64,000 nt of DNA from an uncultured beta proteobacterium (GTDB taxonomy: Bacteria > Pseudomonadota > Gammaproteobacteria > Burkholderiales > SG8-41), in NCBI GenBank assembly GCA_903889565.1, contig CAISYC010000008.1, positions 62,001 through 126,000 on the forward strand. The letters are read 5' to 3'. Under the pieces are notes generated by a model, which did no database searches, had not been told where the DNA came from, and was given only the letters and a program-made list of their open reading frames with translations. The position numbers were made by a program, and so were the translations under genes. Below, in pieces: positions 22,313 through 35,910 of this stretch (the first letter of the stretch is position 1; every line of letters begins with the position of its first letter).

Positions 22313-23541
22313 GCACCGCGCGCAACCTCGTCATTCTGGGCTCCACCGGCAGCATCGGCGTCAACACGCTCGATGTGGTTGCGCGGCATCCGGACCGCTT
22401 TCGCATCGTCGGCCTGACGGCGCACCGCCAGATCGACCGTCTGTTCGATCAGATCATGTTGTGCGCGCCGAACTATGCCGTAGTCGGCGACGCCGCGGCA
22501 GCTTCTCAGCTTGCCGCCCGCGTCAAAAATGCTGGCCGCTCGACCCAGATACTGCACGGCGCCGAAGCGCTGGAACAAGTGGCGTCGCTTGCCGAAGCCG
22601 ACACCGTGATGGCCGCCATCGTCGGCATCGCCGGTCTGCGCGCGACGCTGGCCGCCGTCAACGCCGGCAAACGCGTGTTGCTGGCGAACAAGGAGGCCCT
22701 AGTCACCGCTGGTCCGCTGTTTATGGCGGCCGTTGCCGCGCACCGCGCAACGCTGATTCCGATCGACAGCGAACACAATGCGATCTTTCAGGCGCTGCCG
22801 CGCGATTATGCAGGCGATCTCGACGGCGCGGGCGTGCGGCGCATTCTGCTGACGGCGTCGGGCGGTCCGTTCCGCGAAACGCCGTTGGACCGTTTCGCCA
22901 GCGTCACGCCGGAGCAGGCCTGCGCGCATCCGAAGTGGGTGATGGGGCGCAAGATATCGGTCGATTCGGCAACCATGATGAACAAGGGTCTCGAAATCAT
23001 CGAGGCGAGCTGGCTGTTCAATGCGCCGGAGAACCGCATCAAGGTGGTGATCCATCCGGAGAGTGTGATTCATTCCCTGGTCGAATACGTCGATGGATCG
23101 GTACTTGCGCAACTGGGCAATCCGGACATGCGCACGCCTATTGCGCAGGCGCTCGCCTATCCGCAACGCATCGACGCCGGCGTCAGCTTTCTCGATCTGG
23201 CGGCGACGCAGCAGTTGAATTTTGCCGAACCCGACGAGCGTCGCTTTCCCTGTTTGCGGCTTGCGCGCGAAGCCTTGCGCAGCGGAGGCTGTGCGCCGGC
23301 GGTGCTCAACGCGGCAAACGAGGCCGCGGTCGCCGCATTCCTTGAAATGCAAATGCGCTTCGACCAGATCCCCGAATTGATCGAACAGGTTCTGGGCGCA
23401 ATCGGCACGCGGCCTTTGCACCAGTTGCCCGACGTATTTGCAGCGGATCGCGAAGCGCGTGCGCAAGCTGCCGAATGGCTGCAGCGAAATGCGGTGCCCG
23501 GGCGCAATCAGCGGCCGCAGGCGCGTGCAGGTGCCGCATGA
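22309..23541 (+). CDS. dxr: 1-deoxy-D-xylulose 5-phosphate reductoisomerase
   Basis: 410 residues. Second enzyme of the MEP isoprenoid pathway, making 2-C-methyl-D-erythritol 4-phosphate; it supplies the isoprenoids that UppS uses. The NADPH loop GSTGSIG (11-17) is present. Metal ligands are Asp153 and Glu155 in [11 protein letters not shown] and Glu229 in [11 protein letters not shown]. It overlaps both neighbours by ATGA. The last 25 residues are Arg/Gln/Ala-rich and beyond the usual family end. Confidence 0.97.
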   Translation: MSTARNLVILGSTGSIGVNTLDVVARHPDRFRIVGLTAHRQIDRLFDQIMLCAPNYAVVGDAAAASQLAARVKNAGRSTQILHGAEALEQVASLAEADTVMAAIVGIAGLRATLAAVNAGKRVLLANKEALVTAGPLFMAAVAAHRATLIPIDSEHNAIFQALPRDYAGDLDGAGVRRILLTASGGPFRETPLDRFASVTPEQACAHPKWVMGRKISVDSATMMNKGLEIIEASWLFNAPENRIKVVIHPESVIHSLVEYVDGSVLAQLGNPDMRTPIAQALAYPQRIDAGVSFLDLAATQQLNFAEPDERRFPCLRLAREALRSGGCAPAVLNAANEAAVAAFLEMQMRFDQIPELIEQVLGAIGTRPLHQLPDVFAADREARAQAAEWLQRNAVPGRNQRPQARAGAA

Positions 23542-24902
23542 ACTTCCTGACGACCATCGCGGCGTTCGGATTCGCGCTCGGCACGCTGATCGTGGTGCAT
23601 GAGTTCGGTCACTATATTGTCGCGCGCTGGTGCGGCGTGAAGGTGCTGCGCTTTTCCGTCGGCTTCGGTCGGCCGCTTGCGCTGTGGCGTCGCGGACGCG
23701 ATGCCACCGAATGGGTGATCGCTGCGTTTCCGCTGGGCGGCTATGTCAAGATGCTTGACGAGCGCGAAGGCGAGGTTGCGGCGGAAGACTTGCCGCGCGC
23801 ATTCAACCGCCAGTCGATCGTGCGCCGCATCCTGATCGTGCTCGCCGGTCCGGCGGCCAATTTCCTGCTCGCCATTGCACTCTACTGGGTGATATTCATC
23901 AGTGGTATTCCGGGCGTGCGCCCGGTGGTCGGCGCGGTGACGCCGGATTCGCCGGCGGCGCAGGCGCAGCTTGCGACGGGTGATGTGATTGTCCGGATCG
24001 GCGACCAAGCGGTGGCGACCTGGCAGGACGCGCGCTGGCAGCTGCTCAAGCATGCCGTCGAACGCAGGACGGTGGCGCTCGAAGTGCACAACGAGCGCGG
24101 CGAAATCAATTGGCGGAATCTGAATCTGTCGTCGCTGAAACCAGAAGCCCTCGACGGCGATTTTTTGCGCGCGCTCGGGTTTGCGCGTTTGCAACCGCCG
24201 TTGGCGCCGATCATCGGCAAGCTGGTGCCGGACGGCGCCGGAATCCGCGCCGGTCTGCTCGCCGGCGACGAAGTCATCGGCATCGACGGTGCCCCGATCG
24301 AGCGGTGGGACCAACTTGTTACCGTGGTCAGTTCAAGTCCCGGCAAGCGGCTCGACATGGAGGTCCGCCGCGGGGGGGCGGTGCGCACCATCAGCGTCGT
24401 GCCGGACCCGGTGCTGGAAAAATCCGTCAGCATCGGGCGCATCGGCGCGACGCCGCAAATCGACCGCGCAGCGATGCAAAAATACATGGTTGAAGTGCGC
24501 TATGGTTTCTGGGAGAGCCTGCCGAAGGCGCTGGAGAGGACCTGGGACACCTCGGCGTTCAGCCTGCAGATGCTCGGCAAGATGCTGGTCGGTGAAGTGT
24601 CGCTGAAAAATCTGAGCGGCCCCATCACGATCGCGGATTACGCCGGTCAGTCGGCGCAGATCGGGTGGGTTTCCTACCTGGTGTTTCTGGCCCTGATCAG
24701 CATCAGCCTTGGCGTCCTCAATCTGTTGCCAATCCCCTTATTGGATGGCGGTCATTTGTTGTATTATATGTTTGAAATCCTTAAGGGAAGTCCGCTTTCC
24801 GAGAGGACCATGGCAATCAGCCAGCAGATCGGCATGGGAGTGCTGATGGTGCTGATGGTTTTTGCCCTCTATAACGACATCACCCGACTCGTAAACGGCT
24901 GA
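23538..24902 (+). CDS. rseP: Site-2 intramembrane zinc protease RseP
   Basis: 454 residues. Cleaves the anti-sigma factor RseA within the membrane to release sigma-E. The zinc-binding HEFGH (21-25) lies in the first membrane segment and the third ligand Asp403 in LLDGGH in a later one, with two PDZ domains (about 115-200 and 205-290) between. Its substrate is encoded 27 kb away in this same window. The ATG overlaps the dxr stop and the next gene is bamA, 2 bases beyond. Confidence 0.96.
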   Translation: MNFLTTIAAFGFALGTLIVVHEFGHYIVARWCGVKVLRFSVGFGRPLALWRRGRDATEWVIAAFPLGGYVKMLDEREGEVAAEDLPRAFNRQSIVRRILIVLAGPAANFLLAIALYWVIFISGIPGVRPVVGAVTPDSPAAQAQLATGDVIVRIGDQAVATWQDARWQLLKHAVERRTVALEVHNERGEINWRNLNLSSLKPEALDGDFLRALGFARLQPPLAPIIGKLVPDGAGIRAGLLAGDEVIGIDGAPIERWDQLVTVVSSSPGKRLDMEVRRGGAVRTISVVPDPVLEKSVSIGRIGATPQIDRAAMQKYMVEVRYGFWESLPKALERTWDTSAFSLQMLGKMLVGEVSLKNLSGPITIADYAGQSAQIGWVSYLVFLALISISLGVLNLLPIPLLDGGHLLYYMFEILKGSPLSERTMAISQQIGMGVLMVLMVFALYNDITRLVNG

Positions 24903-24904
24903 AC

Positions 24905-27181
24905 ATGAATATTGGCAAGCGTCTGGCTTTACTTGTAATCGGCCTCGTCGTGACCGTCAGCGCACATGCCTTCGACCCGTTCGTGGTCAAGGACATCCGC
25001 GTCGAAGGCATCCAGCGGATCGAAGCCGGCACCGTATTCAGCTACCTGTCGGTCAAGGTCGGCGACACCATGACCGACGAAAAGGCCTCGCAGGCGATCC
25101 GCGCACTGTTTGCCACCGGCTTTTTCAAAGACGTCACGATCGAAACCGACAACGGCGTGCTGATCATCACGATCCAGGAGCGGCCGTCGATCGCGCAGAT
25201 CGATATCATCGGTGCCAAGGAATTCAAAAAGGAAGACCTGATCAAGGGCCTGCGTTCGCTGGGCCTTGCCGAGGGGCGCATTTTCGACCGCGGGCTGCTC
25301 GACAAAGCCGAACAGGAGTTGAAACGCCAGTACATCAGCCGCGGCAAGTACTCGGCGACAATGACCACCACCGCGACCCCGCTCGAGCGTAACCGCGTCG
25401 CCGTGCGTTTCGACATCGTCGAGGGCGATGTCGCCAAAATCCGCCAGATCAGCATCATCGGCAACAAGGTTTTCACGGAAGCGGAACTGCTCAAGCAGAT
25501 CAAGCTGCGCACGCCTGGCATCATGACCTGGTACACCAAGGACGATCAGTATTCGAAGCAGAAGCTGTCCGGCGATATCGAATCGATCAAGTCCTATTAT
25601 CTCGACCGCGGCTACCTCGAATTCAATGTCGATACCACCCAGGTTTCGATCACGCCCGACAAAAAAGACGTCTATATTTCGATCGGCGTCACCGAAGGTC
25701 CGCAGTTTACGGTGTCCAACGTCGGCGTCGCCGGCGAAACGCTGATTTCGCGCGACGAGGCGCTCGGCCTCGTCAAGCTCAAATCGGGTGACGTTTTTTC
25801 GCGCGCCAAACTGAATGAATCGACCAAGGCCATCGGCGACCGCCTCGGCAACGATGGCTATGCCTTCGCCAACGTCAATGCGGTGCCTGAAATCGACCGC
25901 GCGAAACGGACCGTCGCCTTTACGCTGTTCATCGATCCGGGGCGCCGCGTCTACGTGCACCGCATCAATGTGACCGGCAATACGCGCACCCGCGACGAGG
26001 TGGTGCGCCGCGAAATGCGCCAGCTCGAGGGCGGCTGGTATTCGGCGGACAAGATCACCAAGTCCAAACAGCGCATCGACCGGCTTGGTTATTTCAACGA
26101 AGTCACCGTCGAAACGCCCTCGGTTCCTGGCACCACCGACCAGGTCGATGTCAATCTGAACGTGGTCGAAAAACCGACCGGCAACATCACGCTCGGCGCA
26201 GGCTATGGCAGCTCGGAAGGCATCATACTCAGCGGCGGTATCTCGCAGAACAACGTATTCGGCACCGGTAATTTCCTTGGCGTGCAGGTCAATACCAGCA
26301 AGGTTAATACCGTATATTCGCTGTCGTTTACACAGCCCTACTGGACGGTCGATGGGGTCAGCCGCGGATTCGACCTTTACAAGCGTAATACCGACCCGCA
26401 GGCCATAGGCGCCGGCTATTACCGCACACAGTCCTACGGGGCAACCGGCAGGATCGGGATACCGTTTACGGAAATCGACAACATCACGGTCGGCTTGGGC
26501 TATGACGACACCAATCTGACGACCTACCCGGGGCTTTCGCCGGTCAGAATCCAGACCTATGTCGATACGTTCGGTGCTGCCAACAGTACGATATTGGGCA
26601 GCGTGGGCTGGGTGCGCGATACGCGGGACAGCGCCATTTACCCGACGAAGGGCGGAACGCAAAGGGCGAGTGTCGAAACCGGCCTTCCCGGCGGAACCCT
26701 GCGCTACTACAAGGCGGGCTACCAGAACCAGCGCTATTTCCCGCTCAACAACACGTTTACACTGTACCTCAACGGCGACATCGGTTATGGTGCCGGCCTC
26801 GACGGCAGGCCGTTGCCGTTCTTCCGCAATTACTACCTCGGTGGCGTCACATCGCTGCGCGGTTTTTATACATCGACCATCGGTCCTAAGTATGAAGACG
26901 GCACGCCGGTCGGCGGCAGCAAGAAGATCCTCGGCAACGCCGAAATCCTGATGCCGGTCCCCGGCATGGCCAATGAAAAATCAGTGCGCCTGAGCGCGTT
27001 TTTCGATACCGGCACCGTCGGCGAGTCCTACTCATTCTCGGATTTTCGTGCGGCCGCGGGTGTTGGCATACTGTGGGTGTCGCCGTTCGGCCCGCTCAAG
27101 CTCAGCGTAGCGCAACCGTTCCGCGTCCAGGTTGGCGATACGAGACAACGGATTCAATTTACCTTCGGCCAGCAGTTCTGA
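24905..27181 (+). CDS. bamA: Outer membrane protein assembly factor BamA
   Basis: 758 residues. Central subunit of the BAM complex that folds beta-barrels into the outer membrane. It has a Sec signal peptide (about residues 1-22, ending SAHA), five POTRA domains up to about 420, and then a 16-strand barrel. The conserved SLRGF of the lid loop is at TSLRGFYTS and the protein ends in the C-terminal aromatic signal FGQQF. Order rseP-bamA-skp-lpxD is conserved in proteobacteria. Confidence 0.98.
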   Translation: MNIGKRLALLVIGLVVTVSAHAFDPFVVKDIRVEGIQRIEAGTVFSYLSVKVGDTMTDEKASQAIRALFATGFFKDVTIETDNGVLIITIQERPSIAQIDIIGAKEFKKEDLIKGLRSLGLAEGRIFDRGLLDKAEQELKRQYISRGKYSATMTTTATPLERNRVAVRFDIVEGDVAKIRQISIIGNKVFTEAELLKQIKLRTPGIMTWYTKDDQYSKQKLSGDIESIKSYYLDRGYLEFNVDTTQVSITPDKKDVYISIGVTEGPQFTVSNVGVAGETLISRDEALGLVKLKSGDVFSRAKLNESTKAIGDRLGNDGYAFANVNAVPEIDRAKRTVAFTLFIDPGRRVYVHRINVTGNTRTRDEVVRREMRQLEGGWYSADKITKSKQRIDRLGYFNEVTVETPSVPGTTDQVDVNLNVVEKPTGNITLGAGYGSSEGIILSGGISQNNVFGTGNFLGVQVNTSKVNTVYSLSFTQPYWTVDGVSRGFDLYKRNTDPQAIGAGYYRTQSYGATGRIGIPFTEIDNITVGLGYDDTNLTTYPGLSPVRIQTYVDTFGAANSTILGSVGWVRDTRDSAIYPTKGGTQRASVETGLPGGTLRYYKAGYQNQRYFPLNNTFTLYLNGDIGYGAGLDGRPLPFFRNYYLGGVTSLRGFYTSTIGPKYEDGTPVGGSKKILGNAEILMPVPGMANEKSVRLSAFFDTGTVGESYSFSDFRAAAGVGILWVSPFGPLKLSVAQPFRVQVGDTRQRIQFTFGQQF

Positions 27182-27228
27182 GCGCGGTTTGACGCGCATT
27201 GCTGCCGGCCACTGGCAAGGAGACTGTT

Positions 27229-27738
27229 TTGAATAGACCAATCCTCTGGACGATGCTGGGCATTCTGGCCGGCGCCGTATTCAGCCAGGCCGCACCGGCC
27301 GCCGATCTCAAGATCGGATTCATCGACGCCGAACGCATCAATCGCGAATCGGCGCCGGCCGAGCGCGCGACCAAAAAGCTGGAAAAGGAGTTTGCGCCGC
27401 GCGAACAGGAATTGCGCAAGATGGACACGCAGATCAAGGCCCTGCAGGCCCAGCTGGAGAAGGACGGCCTGACGATGAGCGATACGGATCGCCGCAACCG
27501 CGAGCAGGAACTCGGCCGCCAGACCCGCGAATTTCAGCGTCTGCAGCGGGAATTTCGCGAAGACCTCAACCTGCGTCGCAATGAGGAATTGGCGGCCTTG
27601 TTTGAGCGCGCCAACAAGGTGATCAAGCAGATTGCGGAAGCCGAGAAATACGACCTCATCATCCAAGAGGCGGTCTACCGCAGTCCGCGCATCGACATCA
27701 CCGAGAAAGTACTCAAGTCGCTCGCCGCCGAAAAATAA
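27229..27738 (+). CDS. skp: Periplasmic chaperone Skp/OmpH family
   Basis: 169 residues. Carries unfolded outer-membrane proteins across the periplasm to BAM. It has a signal peptide (NRPILWTMLGILAGAVFSQA, cleavage near APAA), then a short beta body (LKIGFIDAERI) and long charged helices that form the tentacles of the trimer. I chose the TTG at 27229 because AAGGAG lies 6 bases upstream; the longer frame has no such site and would spoil the signal peptide. Confidence 0.93.
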   Translation: MNRPILWTMLGILAGAVFSQAAPAADLKIGFIDAERINRESAPAERATKKLEKEFAPREQELRKMDTQIKALQAQLEKDGLTMSDTDRRNREQELGRQTREFQRLQREFREDLNLRRNEELAALFERANKVIKQIAEAEKYDLIIQEAVYRSPRIDITEKVLKSLAAEK

Positions 27739-27803
27739 TCCGGTCGCCTGCCACGGATCGCCCGCCAGTTGCGCCGGCAGCGGCGGAGCCGGCGGAACAT
27801 AAA

Positions 27804-28850
27804 TTGAACAAGCGCAAAGCATTTACCCTGGGCGAAATCGTCCGCCGTTGCGGCGGGGAATTGATCGGCGACCCGGCCCTCAAGATCGCCCGTGTCGCCG
27901 CCCTCGACTCCGCTACCGCGGCAGACCTTTCGTTCGTCGCCCAGGCGCGTTACCTGCCGCAGATCGAAAACTCGGCGGCGGCGGCTTTTATATTGCACGC
28001 CGACGCGCGCGACGCCACAACCCGGCCGCGCATCGTCTGCGCCAATCCCTACGCCTATTATGCGATCGTTGCCGATCTGCTGAACCCGGCGACACCCGCG
28101 AAAGCCGGCATCGCCAAAACCGCTGTCGTTGCAAAAACCGCGCGGGTGGCGAAGTCGGCCGAGATCGCTGCCAATGCCTGCATTGGCGCCGGCGCCCGGA
28201 TCGGTGCCGGCGTGATCATCGGGCCGGGGAGTGTGGTCGGCGCCAACAGCCGCATCGGCGCCGGCTCGCGGCTCTATCCCAATGTGACGGTTTATCACGG
28301 CTGCCGCATCGGCGAACGCTGCATTGTGCATGCGGGCGCGGTGATCGGCGCCGACGGCTTCGGCATTGCCAAGGATGGCGGCGTGTGGCGCAAGATTCCG
28401 CAAACCGGCGGCGTCAGCATCGGCGACGACGTGGAAATCGGCGCCAACACGACCATCGATCGCGGCGCGCTCGACGATACGGTGATCGGCAACGGCGTCA
28501 AGCTCGACAATCAAATCCAGATCGCGCACAACGTCAGCATCGGTGATCATACGGCCATCGCCGCCTGCGCCGGCATCGCCGGCAGCGCAAAAATCGGCCG
28601 CAACTGCGCACTGGGCGGCGCCTCGATGATTTACGGCCATATCACCATTGCGGACAACATCAGCGTGTCGGCCGGCACGCTGGTCATGAAATCGCTCGAC
28701 GAGCCGGGGACCTACACCGGCGTGTATCCTTTCAGCGACCACAAACGCTGGCTCAAGAATGCAACACATCTGCGTCAGCTCGACGAACTGGTCCGCCGCG
28801 TGCGCGACCTTGAAACCCGGCTGGGCAAAACGGAGAAAAAGCCGACATGA
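27804..28850 (+). CDS. lpxD: UDP-3-O-(3-hydroxyacyl)glucosamine N-acyltransferase
   Basis: 348 residues. Third step of lipid A synthesis, adding the N-linked hydroxyacyl chain. The N-terminal uridine-binding domain begins [18 protein letters not shown]; a long left-handed beta-helix of hexapeptide repeats follows (about 100-310), including the catalytic-His region [12 protein letters not shown]; a C-terminal helix of charged residues ends it. The start is TTG. The preceding 65-base gap after skp is GC-rich with no clear promoter. Overlaps fabZ by an ATGA. Confidence 0.96.
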   Translation: MNKRKAFTLGEIVRRCGGELIGDPALKIARVAALDSATAADLSFVAQARYLPQIENSAAAAFILHADARDATTRPRIVCANPYAYYAIVADLLNPATPAKAGIAKTAVVAKTARVAKSAEIAANACIGAGARIGAGVIIGPGSVVGANSRIGAGSRLYPNVTVYHGCRIGERCIVHAGAVIGADGFGIAKDGGVWRKIPQTGGVSIGDDVEIGANTTIDRGALDDTVIGNGVKLDNQIQIAHNVSIGDHTAIAACAGIAGSAKIGRNCALGGASMIYGHITIADNISVSAGTLVMKSLDEPGTYTGVYPFSDHKRWLKNATHLRQLDELVRRVRDLETRLGKTEKKPT

Positions 28851-29305
28851 GCGGAATGGACATCCATCAGATTCTGCAGTTCCTGCCTCACCGTTATCCG
28901 CTGCTGCTGGTGGACAAGGTGCTGTCCTGCGAACCGGGCAAGAGCATCGTGGCGATCAAGAACGTCACCATCAACGAACAGTTCTTTACCGGACATTTTC
29001 CCCATCACCCGGTGATGCCCGGTGTGCTCATCATCGAGGCGCTGGCGCAGGCGGCAGCGATCCTGACTTTCAAGACCCATGAGCACAAAGCCGACGAAAA
29101 TTCGGTCTATTATTTCGTCGGTATCGACAATGCGCGTTTCAAGCGTCCGGTGATGCCCGGCGATACGCTTGAATTGCACGCCGAAATCAAGCGCTTTGCG
29201 CGCGGCATCTGGTGGTTTTCCACCCGCGCCATGGTCGGCGATCAACTCGCAACCGAGGCCGACCTGATGTGCACGCTGCGCAATATCGAAGACAAGACGG
29301 CGTAA
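28847..29305 (+). CDS. fabZ: 3-hydroxyacyl-[ACP] dehydratase FabZ
   Basis: 152 residues, hot-dog fold. Dehydrates 3-hydroxyacyl-ACP in fatty acid elongation and so competes with LpxA/LpxD for the same intermediate. The catalytic His50 lies in [11 protein letters not shown] and Glu64 in IIEALAQ. Its place between lpxD and lpxA is conserved. The start overlaps the lpxD stop. Confidence 0.98.
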   Translation: MSGMDIHQILQFLPHRYPLLLVDKVLSCEPGKSIVAIKNVTINEQFFTGHFPHHPVMPGVLIIEALAQAAAILTFKTHEHKADENSVYYFVGIDNARFKRPVMPGDTLELHAEIKRFARGIWWFSTRAMVGDQLATEADLMCTLRNIEDKTA

Positions 29306-29310
29306 CCGAC

Positions 29311-30087
29311 GTGGCGAACATACACTCCAGCGCCATTGTCGAAAACGGCGCGCGCATTGCAAGCGATGTCGAAATCGGGCCCTATGCAGTGATCGGTTCC
29401 CATGTGGAAATCGGCGCCGGCACGCGCATAGGTCCGCATGCCGTGATCAGCGGCCACACCACAATCGGCCGCGACAACCGGATTTTCCAGTTCGTTTCCC
29501 TCGGCGCGGAACCCCAGGACAAGAAATACGCCGGCGAACCGACGCGGCTTGAAATCGGCGATCGCAATACCATCCGCGAATTCTGCACCTTCAACTCCGG
29601 CACCATTCAGGACGCCGGTGTGACCCGGCTCGGCAACGACAACTGGATGATGGCCTACGTGCATCTCGCCCACGATTGCCAGATCGGAAATTACACGATT
29701 TTCGCCAACAATTCGCAGCTGGCAGGGCACGTGCACGTCGATGACCACGCCATACTCGGCGGATTTACCGCGGTGCATCAGTTCTGCCGCATCGGCTCTC
29801 ACAGCATCACGGCGATCGGCACGGTGGTGCTGCAGGATATTCCGCCATTCATCACCGCTTCGGGCAATACCGCGCAGCCCTACGGCATCAACAGCGAGGG
29901 CCTCAAGCGGCGCGGCTTTTCGGCGGACGCTATCACACGAATCAAGCGCGCCTACAAAACACTTTATAAATCCGGTCTCGGGCTTGACGATGCGCGACGC
30001 GAAATCGCGGCGATGACCGCCGAGTGCCCGGAACTGCAGTCGCTGGTTGATTTTCTGGGCGCGTCCACCCGTGGCATTGTCCGCTGA
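29311..30087 (+). CDS. lpxA: UDP-N-acetylglucosamine O-acyltransferase
   Basis: 258 residues. First step of lipid A synthesis. The beta-helix of hexapeptide repeats runs from about 5 to 185 (IHSSAIVENGARIASDVEIG onward) and the catalytic His121 lies in VHLAHDCQIGN. The C-terminal helical domain has the usual YGINSEGLKRRGFS. The start is a GTG 6 bases after the fabZ stop, matching the family N-terminus; the frame upstream is only shadow of fabZ. Confidence 0.96.
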   Translation: MANIHSSAIVENGARIASDVEIGPYAVIGSHVEIGAGTRIGPHAVISGHTTIGRDNRIFQFVSLGAEPQDKKYAGEPTRLEIGDRNTIREFCTFNSGTIQDAGVTRLGNDNWMMAYVHLAHDCQIGNYTIFANNSQLAGHVHVDDHAILGGFTAVHQFCRIGSHSITAIGTVVLQDIPPFITASGNTAQPYGINSEGLKRRGFSADAITRIKRAYKTLYKSGLGLDDARREIAAMTAECPELQSLVDFLGASTRGIVR

Positions 30088-31255
30088 ACCCCGGCCACCG
30101 ATAACGATTGGCATCGTCGCGGGTGAGACCTCAGGCGATCTGCTCGGCAGCCAGTTGATCGTCGCGCTGCGCAAGTTGTTGCCGCAGGCGCAATTTGCCG
30201 GCATCGGCGGCCCGCGCATGGAAGCCGCCGGCATGGAGGTGTGGTTTCCGCTGGAAAAGCTCGCGGTGCGCGGTTACGTCGAGGTGCTGCGGCATTTCGC
30301 AGAAATTATCGGCATTCGCCGCCAGCTCAAGCAGCGTTTTGCCAAGTCCAAACCGGCCTTGTTTATCGGCATTGATGCGCCGGATTTCAACCTTGCGCTC
30401 GAAGCCTACCTGAAGGGAATCGGCATACCGACCGTGCATTACGTCAGCCCGGCGATCTGGATGTGGCGACGGGAACGGCTGCCGAAAATCCGGCGCGCCG
30501 TGAGCAAGATGCTGACGTTGTTTCCATTCGAGGAGCCGCTCTATAAAGATGCCGGCGTCGATGCCAGTTTCGTCGGCCACCCGTTGATCGAGATGCTGGA
30601 GGCGGTGCCGCACGGCAGGGCAGCACGCGAACAACTCAAGCTGTCGCCGTCAGTGCCGATCTTCACGCTGATGCCCGGCAGTCGCCGCAGTGAAATCGAA
30701 CACATGGCCGATCTGTTCATCGCGGCGGCGCGGTTGATCGTGCGCCAGTTGCCGAAAGCGCAGTTTCTGGTGCCGCTGGCAACCAGGGAAACGCGCGACC
30801 TGTTCGAAGCGGCGCTCTACCGCCGTGATGCGCCCGAGTTGCCGCTGACCATCATGTTCGGACACGCCCACGAGGCGATGGCCGCTTCCGATGTCGTGCT
30901 CGTCGCCTCCGGCACCGCGACACTCGAAGCGGCCTTGCTCGGCAGGCCAATGGTGATCGCCTACCGCATGCCCGCCGCCAGCTACTGGCTGCTTAAAGGA
31001 AAGGGTTATCTGCCGTATTACGGTCTGCCGAATATCCTGTGCGGCAAATTCGTGGTGCCTGAGTTCATTCAGGACGACGCGACCGCTGACAATCTGGCGC
31101 AGGCGATGCTCAATCTTTATCGGGACGCCGATGTACGCGACCGCCTCGAGCGCAAATTCGCCGAGCTGCGGCGCAGTCTCGGTGACGGTTCGGCCACGCT
31201 GGCCGCGACTGCGGTGATGTCCGTGTTGGAGCACGGTCATGCGCTGCGGGGTTGA
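30071..31255 (+). CDS. lpxB: Lipid-A-disaccharide synthase
   Basis: 394 residues, GT-B glycosyltransferase. Joins UDP-diacylglucosamine and lipid X. Near the N-terminus [14 protein letters not shown] and later [23 protein letters not shown] and the conserved [10 protein letters not shown] are typical of LpxB. I place the start at the GTG at 30071, overlapping lpxA by 17 bases; a TTG two codons on is the alternative, and a TTG at 30047 is less likely. It overlaps rnhB by 17 bases. Confidence 0.94.
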   Translation: MALSAEPRPPITIGIVAGETSGDLLGSQLIVALRKLLPQAQFAGIGGPRMEAAGMEVWFPLEKLAVRGYVEVLRHFAEIIGIRRQLKQRFAKSKPALFIGIDAPDFNLALEAYLKGIGIPTVHYVSPAIWMWRRERLPKIRRAVSKMLTLFPFEEPLYKDAGVDASFVGHPLIEMLEAVPHGRAAREQLKLSPSVPIFTLMPGSRRSEIEHMADLFIAAARLIVRQLPKAQFLVPLATRETRDLFEAALYRRDAPELPLTIMFGHAHEAMAASDVVLVASGTATLEAALLGRPMVIAYRMPAASYWLLKGKGYLPYYGLPNILCGKFVVPEFIQDDATADNLAQAMLNLYRDADVRDRLERKFAELRRSLGDGSATLAATAVMSVLEHGHALRG

Positions 31256-31811
31256 CGAGGCGGGGCGCGGACCGCTGGCCGGGCCGGTCTATGCCGCCGC
31301 TGTGGTGCTCGGTGACGGTCATGGCATCCACGGTCTTGCCGACTCGAAAAAGCTGAGCGCACGCCGACGCGACGCGCTTGCCGCGCAGATCCGTGAGCAC
31401 GCCGCCGCGTGGTCGATTGCCAGCGCCACGGTGGCCGAAATCGATACCTTGAACATTCTGCAGGCGACGCTGCTGGCGATGAAACGCGCGGTCGAGTCGC
31501 TCGCCATTAAGCCGACGGAAATTCTGGTTGATGGTTTGTTTGTCCCTGAAGTCGCGATCACCGCCCGTGCCATCGTGCGCGGCGACAGCAGTGTGGCCGA
31601 AATTTCTGCCGCATCCATTCTCGCAAAAACTGCGCGCGATGAACTGATGCTGCAATTGGACGAACAATATCCTCTCTACGGCTTTGCCGGGCACAAAGGC
31701 TATCCGACCGCAGCCCATCTGGCTGCCTTGCGCGCGCACGGCGTGTCGGCGGTGCACCGGCGGTCATTTGCGCCGGTGCGGGCGCTGCTCGTGACCGGGG
31801 GCAGCAGGTGA
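31239..31811 (+). CDS. rnhB: Ribonuclease HII
   Basis: 190 residues. Removes ribonucleotides and RNA primers from DNA. The four acidic catalytic residues are Asp6 and Glu7 in [14 protein letters not shown], Asp98 in ILVDGLF and Asp116 in [14 protein letters not shown]. The start lies within lpxB, as is usual at the end of the lpx cluster, and the stop overlaps the next gene by GTGA. Confidence 0.97.
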   Translation: MRCGVDEAGRGPLAGPVYAAAVVLGDGHGIHGLADSKKLSARRRDALAAQIREHAAAWSIASATVAEIDTLNILQATLLAMKRAVESLAIKPTEILVDGLFVPEVAITARAIVRGDSSVAEISAASILAKTARDELMLQLDEQYPLYGFAGHKGYPTAAHLAALRAHGVSAVHRRSFAPVRALLVTGGSR

Positions 31812-32593
31812 AGCGCATCACCTCCGCGGATAATCCGCAGTACCGCATGCTGCTAAAACTGGCGCAGTCGTCTCGCGAACGCCGCAAGGCGGGACTCTCG
31901 CTGCTCGACGGGATCCACCTGATCGACGCCTATCGCCAGGGCTTCGGTGCGCCGGTCGAGGTTGCAGTCAGCGAAACGGCGCTGGCCGATGCCGAAATCG
32001 TTGCACTGCTGCAGCGTCTGCGCCCGCTGCAACCGTTGTTGTTGTCCGACGGCTTGTTTGCTTCGCTCTCGACGGTGTCGACGCCGACCGGCATTGTCGC
32101 CTCCATTCGCACCCCGCGCGCGGTGGCGCTGCCGGAAACGCTCGACAGCTGTGTTCTGCTCGAAGACATCCAGGATCCGGGCAACCTCGGCTCGATATTG
32201 CGTTCGGCCGCCGGCGCCGGCATCCGCCATGTCTGCCTGTCGAAATGCTCGGTGCACAGCTGGTCGCCGCGCGTGCTGCGCGCCGGCATGGGCGCGCATT
32301 TCATGCTCGATATCCATGAGCAATGCGATCTCGTCGAAATCGCGCGTGGATTTCCAGGCAAGGTCGTCGTTACCGTTCTCAATGCCGGCAAGATACTTTA
32401 CGACGTCGATCTCAGTCAAACCGTGGCCATGGTGTTCGGCAACGAGGGCGCCGGCGTTTCGGCGGAACTCGGCGCACTCGCGCATGAAACTGTCGCCATC
32501 CCGATGCCCGGAAAAATCGAATCGCTGAATGTCGCCGCCGCCGCCGCCATCTGCCTGTTCGAACGCGTGCGCCAGCGCGGCGGGCGCGGCTGA
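31808..32593 (+). CDS. SpoU/TrmH-family RNA 2'-O-methyltransferase
   Basis: 261 residues, SPOUT fold with trefoil knot. Motif 1 is [18 protein letters not shown] (around 120-138), motif 2 [10 protein letters not shown] and motif 3 [22 protein letters not shown]; together they bind S-adenosylmethionine. The N-terminal 95 residues form a small RNA-binding domain as in rRNA methyltransferases of the RlmB/TsnR type. The exact target nucleotide cannot be told. The GTG start overlaps the rnhB stop. The 3' end lies 3 bases from the convergent ppsR. Confidence 0.9.
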   Translation: MKRITSADNPQYRMLLKLAQSSRERRKAGLSLLDGIHLIDAYRQGFGAPVEVAVSETALADAEIVALLQRLRPLQPLLLSDGLFASLSTVSTPTGIVASIRTPRAVALPETLDSCVLLEDIQDPGNLGSILRSAAGAGIRHVCLSKCSVHSWSPRVLRAGMGAHFMLDIHEQCDLVEIARGFPGKVVVTVLNAGKILYDVDLSQTVAMVFGNEGAGVSAELGALAHETVAIPMPGKIESLNVAAAAAICLFERVRQRGGRG

Positions 32594-32596
32594 AGC

Positions 32597-33421
32597 TCAG
32601 TAAATCCGCCGCACCAGCTTGCCCTCGTGCACGATGGTGGTGGCCAGTTCCTCGACCGACTTGCTGGTGGCGTCAAGAAATGGAATGTTCTCCCGGCGCA
32701 TCATGGCCTCGGCTTCGCGCACCTCGAATTCGCAATTGCTGAGTGTCGCGTAGGTGCTGTTGGGCCGGCGTTCGTTGCGAATCTGCTGCAACCGTTCGGG
32801 CTTGATGGTCAGCCCGTAGAGCCGGTCACGCAGGTTTTTGACCTGGCCGGGCAACTGGCGGTTGGCGAAGTCCTCCGGAATCAGCGGATAATTGGCGGCG
32901 CGGATGCCGAATTGCATCGCCAGATACAGGCAGGTCGGTGTCTTGCCGCAGCGCGATACCCCGACCAGAATGACGTCGGCCTCCTTTAACTCGCGGGTGC
33001 TGGCGCCGTCGTCATGCCCGAGCGAATAGTTCACCGCCTCGATGCGATGATGGTAGTTTTCGAAATTCTGGGCGCTGTGGGAGCGCCCGACCGCGTGCGA
33101 GGCGGATACGGCCAGTTCCTTTTCCATCGGCCGGATATAGGTCTCGAAACAGTCGAGGAAGAGGGCATTGGCGCGGGCCACCACCGCCGAGACGTCGGGA
33201 TTGACCAGCGAACTGAAAATCAGCGGCCGCGCTCCGTCGCTGGCGCCGCGGGCGTTGATTTTGGCTACGGCGGCCTCGGCCTTCTCCACCGAGTCGATGA
33301 AGGGCATGGTGACCTCGCTGAAGTCGACCATTTCGAACTGCGTGATCAGGCTGTGGCCGAGCATTTCGGCCGTGATACCGGTGCGGTCGGAGATGAAAAA
33401 AGCCGTGCGTTTTTGCGGCAT
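32597..33421 (-). CDS. ppsR: Phosphoenolpyruvate synthase regulatory protein (bifunctional kinase/pyrophosphorylase)
   Basis: 274 residues, DUF299/PSRP family. Uses ADP to phosphorylate and thereby inactivate PEP synthase, and reverses this by phosphorolysis. The P-loop GVSRCGKT (154-161) is clear, as are the N-terminal FFISDRTGITAEM and the following FGIRAANYPLIPED segments. AGGA lies about 9 bases before the ATG. It is divergent from ppsA, its expected target, across 74 bases. Confidence 0.95.
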   Translation of the reverse strand: MPQKRTAFFISDRTGITAEMLGHSLITQFEMVDFSEVTMPFIDSVEKAEAAVAKINARGASDGARPLIFSSLVNPDVSAVVARANALFLDCFETYIRPMEKELAVSASHAVGRSHSAQNFENYHHRIEAVNYSLGHDDGASTRELKEADVILVGVSRCGKTPTCLYLAMQFGIRAANYPLIPEDFANRQLPGQVKNLRDRLYGLTIKPERLQQIRNERRPNSTYATLSNCEFEVREAEAMMRRENIPFLDATSKSVEELATTIVHEGKLVRRIY

Positions 33422-33495
33422 TACAATGTTCCTGCGGAAGATAATCGGTAAAATAGCCGCTTTTGATGCTTAGCACAATCAATCGGTGACGACGC
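33422..33495. promoter_or_regulatory. Divergent ppsR/ppsA control region
   Basis: A 74-base gap. On the plus strand TAAAAT (33449-33454) is a -10 candidate for ppsA without a good -35. On the minus strand TTGTGC and TATTTT, 17 bases apart, could serve ppsR. Because enzyme and modifier share the gap, their expression may be co-regulated; no operator is recognisable. Confidence 0.35.
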
Positions 33496-35886
<2,391 letters not shown>

Positions 35887-35910
35887 CAGCGCGGAAGGGG
35901 CCGATTTTCG

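Noticed and set aside
27739-27803. GC-rich palindromes between skp and lpxD as a regulatory hairpin
   Set aside because: GCCGGC-type repeats are frequent at this base composition and no T-run or conserved motif accompanies them.
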